The notes under the pieces were generated by a model. It was given only the letters and a program-made list of their open reading frames with translations, searched no databases and was not told the origin of the DNA. Positions 59,272-64,000 of a DNA stretch of 64,000 bases are shown one piece after another. Source of the stretch: Glossina fuscipes (lineage: Eukaryota; Arthropoda; Insecta; Diptera; Glossinidae); contig NW_023998415.1 of NCBI RefSeq assembly GCF_014805625.2, forward strand, positions 26,151,296 to 26,215,295, given 5' to 3'. Position 1 is the stretch's first letter; the number at the start of each line of letters is the position of its first letter. The position numbers were made by a program, and so were the translations under genes.

Positions 59272-62186
59272 ATGAGTAGCTTAACGTGGCTATTTTTAAT
59301 ATTTTTTGTCGGTACGACTTCAGCTGGCACTCATGTAAACATTTCCATATCTGAAGACCAACACGGTCATAGTACCGGCGATCAATATCTCGTTGCAAAC
59401 AAGCAAAAATCGGCCAAGTTTAAAACTAATGGAATGATCGGCGAGTTACGCGATGATTGCGATGATCGTCGAATTTCAAATCAAATGCAAATTGAAAATC
59501 ATAATCCAAAAACATATGCTCCCAAAGAGTATTCGGCTCGTTTACAAAGCGCATCCAATCAAACTGCACAGCATACAACATCGGCGCCAACATATCTTCC
59601 TAGATTTCCAGCACGTACATCTCCCGCAAGTGTAGGTCACCACACGAAAAATAACGTCGAATTCGAATATTTTATGCAAAATCATTATAGGAAACCAACT
59701 GTCAATACGGTAAGAAGGAATGCTTTTCTTCCATCATTTTACTAATTACAAGCATATTACAGGTTTTCGAATCGAATGAAGCAACATCGGGACGCACATC
59801 ACAAAATACGGGAATTTCGCAGTCAGAAGTTGCGATGGGAAATAGAAAAATGGTTCAGTTTGAACGTCAACAAGCATTACCTGGCAGTGAAGTGAATGAA
59901 GAAGTGAGTGAAGAAGATCAAAATGTAGACGAACAACCGATTCAGGAATCTGAAGCCCTTACTGAGGACGATGAAGCAGAAGATAATGAAACAAATGAGG
60001 GCGAACCTTATAGTCCCGGCTCTGATACGGTCCATAATCCCATTTCGGAGACATCAAGTAACGAGGATGAGAGTTATTTTAATAATTCTCCAGCTCCTTT
60101 ATCTGAGAATGATGCATCTGGCTATGAAGACTCTGCGGCAAGCTATATGTCACCTGCTCACGAAAGACCGATGGTAACCAAAACGATACAAATCGCTCAG
60201 CCGGCCATTAAAGCGAAAACGTTTGAAGTCCACTTACCGGCCATACAAAAGGAATTCTATGATATTGAAGAACGAGTGGTTATTAAGCCGGCCGGTACTA
60301 TTGTCGTCGAATTAGAAAGACCGATCGCTAAAATACCGAAAGGTGAGACAATTTTGCCTTTAGGTCATCCGCATCCAGCTGTTGCAGGAGCCTATCAGCC
60401 TGATGGCAAAACGCGAGCATCCAGCAATGTTATATACAGCTCTGCAGGAAGTCCACCATCGGCTTCAAACCACCATCACCAGCACGTTGCTACTCATGAG
60501 CGTCAAATTGTCAAAAGTTCAACGCCCGGCTCGTCTATTACGGTCGCACCCGGCTACGATCAAAATAGCAAAAAACAAGTAATCGATAATAGTTTTCGAA
60601 AACCTAGTCATGCTGTGTCATCCCAATTAAAAGTAATAGGATCGAAAAGTAATACAGCCGTTAATCGGCTCCAAGCGCCGTCAGCTTCGAGACCGCCTAC
60701 GCTCGGTCGCTTGACAAATGCGCCTGAAAATTCGATTTTGCCGGAGCAACAATCGTCAGATGGTGATGGGATTTTCTTCGAAGCTGAATACATTGATGAA
60801 GAGGAGATAAACAGCGCGAAAGGGCCGAAACCAGCGCGGGTACAGGAAGCATACACACAGAAAATGGCAGCAGTAAAGGAAGAACAGCCGATTATTAAAC
60901 ATGAACACAACATTCACTTAGCACCAAGTCAACATAATATTTACCTGACACGTAAAATGGAATCATCCCAAGTGAAGTTCATGCAACCAAAAGTAAACAT
61001 GGAAGAGTATGAAGAGCCCGCCCATGTCCAAGAAGTTAAAGCGCAACTTTACAAAACTAAGAGACCAGTAGTTGTTTACGCCTCGGCAGAACAAGAACCA
61101 ATTTACCAAGAAAAGGTACATCAGCCGATTGATCAACGGAGCCACGTCGAATCGAAGCAAGATTATGAGAAACTGAGTCGGGTTCAATACAGTACTCCTT
61201 ACGCGAAAATGCGTTATCATCCAGAGGATAAGCAATACTACACACAAGTTAAAAAAACTGATGATACAAACAATTATAACGAAAATGCTGTCTCTCCAGG
61301 TCCGCTGGCGCCTGATGAGCATATGCACGCGAGTAAAGGAGAAAAAAACCAGAAACCTTATGCACTAGATGAAGGAGAAATGTCTCAAACACGCATAGCC
61401 ATTACGATACCCTCGGGTAACGCAACACCAAAGGAAAAAAGCAAACCAATTTTCATTAGTTCAACTGTGCGGCCAAAAACGTATGAGAGTCGTGAAGATG
61501 TTCCGGATCTAAAAATTTCCATAAGTCACGAGGCAAATCCTAAAGAATTTGGTCATAATGCGAACAACTTCAACAATCATACGCGTTATAACGAACGTAA
61601 CCACAGCAACAGTAATCACGCCCATAAAGAACGTTTAGCTCACTTGAAACTTGAAACTGATTGTATTCAGGAACATAAGATTGTGAATACGGGACGGAAC
61701 GAATACAATTTACAAAAATCATCGCAGCTACAAAAGAAAAATCCAAACGAAGAACAGAAATTTATGCGTCTCGTTGAACGGCCTCGGCCAGTTGGTCAAG
61801 TCAGAAAAACAGCCAACTATGAAGAGAGTAATGATGAAAATGCTGCAGCACATCCACCGAATGTCGATATATTTCCTAAAAGCACTAATGGTCACGTAGC
61901 TGCTGGCAAAGGGTCTCGGGTGATTGCTGCCACTCCAGCTCCGAAAGATCCGTCTTTAGCTAGCGAAAGTTTTCATACACGTCGCATAGTCGTCAATCAT
62001 CCATTTCAAACGGTACGGGAGATAGTTGAGCACGAGCCTTATACCAATTATCATGAGGTGCAAATTCAAGAGCCCGCCACTCCAGAATTCTTCCAATCTG
62101 CAGACTATTTCCAGCCGAGCGGAGCTTTGCGTCAATCACATTCACCCTCCAGCACCGTAAGATCGGTACCAATGTATTATCATTAA
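59272..62186 (+). CDS. Large secreted low-complexity protein, function unknown
   Basis: Exons 59272-59709 and 59763-62186 join in phase 0 across a 53-base intron (donor 'acg|gtaaga', acceptor 'gcatattacag'), giving 953 residues. Residues 1-18 are a clear signal peptide ending Thr-Ser-Ala. The rest has no membrane helix and almost no cysteine: an acidic Glu/Asp-rich region at about 175-250, then a more ordered block near 280-330 ('KTFEVHLPAIQKEFYDIEER', 'VVIKPAGTIVVELERPIAKI'), then a long Gln/Lys/Pro/His-rich tail ending 'SVPMYYH'. It looks like an extracellular-matrix or cuticle-associated insect protein; that is inference, as I do not recognise the family. The ordered block is the best query. 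Codon use is normal for the region. Confidence 0.88.
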
Positions 62187-62396
62187 GTTTAACGATAACT
62201 TCATTTTCGATCTAAGTACAATTCTGAACGCATGTATGTAAAAATATAATACTTAAGCAATCACATATATATACATATCTTATTTAAGTTATGGGTAAAG
62301 GTTTTTACATTTTATTTTCGTTAACAGTTGCGTTCGTTTGCCGTTAACAGATAGTGAGCTCGTAAATAAGCGAATAATTATGCGCATGCATATACC

Positions 62397-62429
<33 letters not shown>

Positions 62430-62516
62430 CGTGTGTACATTTTATAATTAATTAAAACGATTTCAATATAAATTGTTTGCAAGTAAGTGCGTCACTGAAA
62501 AATGCATGCACGTACT

Positions 62517-62522
62517 AATAAA
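62517..62522 (+). promoter_or_regulatory. Candidate poly(A) signal
   Basis: AATAAA about 330 bases past the stop of the secreted protein gene. Confidence 0.5.
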
Positions 62523-62763
62523 TATTTGAATACAAAATCTAAGTAAAACTTTGTTCTTTGGTTTTTTACCGACCTTCACAAGTCAGAAGATCAACACAAA
62601 CGGATCCAAAAATGCATTCACTAAATCCCTCATTTCTAGGTAGAAACTTTCAAATCGGGCATAACACGGATTAGAGATAACGTGGTTAAGTTGGACATTA
62701 AGAATGGATTAGCGGAATTTGTTTTAAACTCCCCTATGCAATATTATACCAAAAAGAAGTAAG

Positions 62764-63560
62764 AACATATAGTTGGGCAAAGCCGATTATTAAACACCCT
62801 ACATCACCTTGTCTAACATAATTCATATTTCGATTATAGAATACAAAAATTTTGTCTAGGCAAAGGCATATCTTTCACGTGCGTATTTACGGCGAAGCAG
62901 GCCGAAAACGCAACCTAATGCAATGCAACGTTTAATTCTTACATAGGGCAGGATGCAAAAATAGGCGTAGATAGTCTTAATTTTATAGAGTTCAGTTTTG
63001 CGTGTAATTACTATAATATTATAGGTCCCACTTCCCTCATCGCTTATTAAAACGTAGCCTTTTCTGCTCCACAAAGGATCAATTTTCGTGAAACTCCTTA
63101 TTAGAGTAGGATCCAAAAAAAAAACTTGGTACACTTAATTTTTTTATGTTAAACTACCATTTTGTCGTATGAATTTCAGTTTTCCTTAAATGACAGGGGA
63201 TTCAAAAATTGCCCCAGCCGGTACAAAGTTTTCATACCAATTTAGAATGCCGGAACCTTAGTACTTAACTACTTTTGCCGAAAAATTTTGCAAATTATAA
63301 TATTTTTTCGCATAACCATTTTTCAGAATAGGGCGTTATATGGTGGGGAGTGGTCGAAAAAGTGAACCGATTCAAAATATCTCAAGAACTGTAGCTTGAA
63401 CACAATTTTTCCATGAATAGATATCAGATTAACAGACGGACAGGTAGGTTTAGATCAGTATAATAAACAGTGGGCCTCATTTAAGACCTTCTGCGTTTTG
63501 CATACGTCCGCACTAACTTAATATACTCTGTACCACAAGTGGTGTAGGGTATAATTATTG
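62764..63560 (+). mobile_element. Interspersed element family A, long copy
   Basis: Begins near 'ccctacatcaccttgtctaa', shares 'gtcgtatgaatttcagtttt' and 'ggtacaaagttttcat' with 34227-34955, has a GACA block at about 63433-63448 and ends with 'tatactctgtaccacaagtg' plus its inverted complement 'gtgtagggtata', a 15-base terminal hairpin. Non-coding. Confidence 0.8.
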
Positions 63561-64000
63561 TCTAATATCGAAATTAAACGAATAATAAAAGAGAATAATA
63601 ATCGCCAAGGACTGTTTGCTTGGATTTACTAAATCAGCAAAGGCCACTGATTGGTACTATACATCGAAGCGAAAATAATTCTGCATCGACCTCCCTTGTT
63701 GCCGTAGGCAATAGGCTAATGGTTTCTGAGAGGGTTCACATGTTTTATTTCCCTGGTTTATTTGATTTGTATAATTATTTATTCGTGGACCTTTATTCTT
63801 TACCTAAGTGTGAAGTATAATAGCTTGGCGGAAAAATTTTCTCGCATTAAACTACTTGGAGGTAATTTCACTTGTCAGGTCATTGCAGCAAGGTAGAATG
63901 CGTCATCTGGGCAGTCCTATTATATTGATATAGTGTACCACCCGTGGCATATACGAGGATTATTTGCAATACCCTTCATCAGTTAGTTGCTAGATGCCAG
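63561..64000. other. Intergenic DNA to the window end
   Basis: No supported gene; a 66-codon plus frame at 63620 shows no motif. Confidence 0.4.

Noticed and set aside
60963..61328. 121-codon minus-strand frame with hydrophobic segments
   Set aside because: Antisense to the secreted low-complexity protein; it arises from that gene's codon pattern.

Overview
The window is nuclear DNA of a higher (cyclorrhaphan) fly. The genes that can be recognised are dipteran orthologues with short introns of about 55-75 bases. Intergenic DNA is very AT-rich, full of TA and CA microsatellites, and littered with short interspersed elements carrying GACA/GACG-type tetranucleotide blocks. Protein similarity is to Drosophila, but the spacing is much looser, which suggests a calyptrate or muscoid fly such as tsetse, Musca, Stomoxys or a blowfly. 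The species is inference only. There are no bacterial features: no rRNA, CRISPR array or operon.

Layout. 1-11 kb: gene-poor, with element fragments and one internally deleted mariner. 12.5-13.4 kb (-): an unrecognised spliced gene candidate. 14.4-16.4 kb (-): a complete five-exon PGRP-LC-like immune receptor. 22.4-23.9 kb (-): a three-exon BTB-BACK protein. 24-33 kb: mostly microsatellite-rich DNA with a few weak exon candidates and a 140-base tandem duplication. 33.7-36.6 kb (-): a two-exon secreted, dibasic-cleaved cysteine peptide that looks like an insulin/relaxin superfamily member. 36.6-45 kb: a repeat zone with a full-length tetranucleotide element, a LOA/R1-type retrotransposon 3' end, a second mariner and a Jockey-type reverse transcriptase remnant. 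45.2-50.9 kb: a dense housekeeping block, DPM2 (+), nicotinamide riboside kinase (+) and Strip (-). 53-55 kb: a phospholipid-hydroperoxide-type glutathione peroxidase with three alternative N-termini. 55.8 kb: a tRNA-derived SINE with intact target-site duplications. 59.3-62.2 kb: a large secreted low-complexity protein. The right end is repeats.

The genes do not form one pathway. PGRP-LC senses peptidoglycan upstream of Imd. Strip belongs to the STRIPAK phosphatase/kinase complex. DPM2 supports dolichol-phosphate mannose synthesis. Nmrk makes NMN for NAD. PHGPx reduces hydroperoxides. As I recall, the Drosophila orthologues of the Strip/Nmrk/PHGPx block and PGRP-LC both lie on arm 3L, so the window is probably from Muller element D; this should be checked.

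Most notable points: (i) PHGPx has two extra in-phase first exons, one with a hydrophobic anchor and one Arg-rich; (ii) the insulin-like candidate has an asparagine run encoded by a trinucleotide microsatellite; (iii) the SINE has a 13-base target-site duplication, and SINEs are rare in flies; (iv) one PGRP-LC exon begins with a perfect 5' splice-site sequence.
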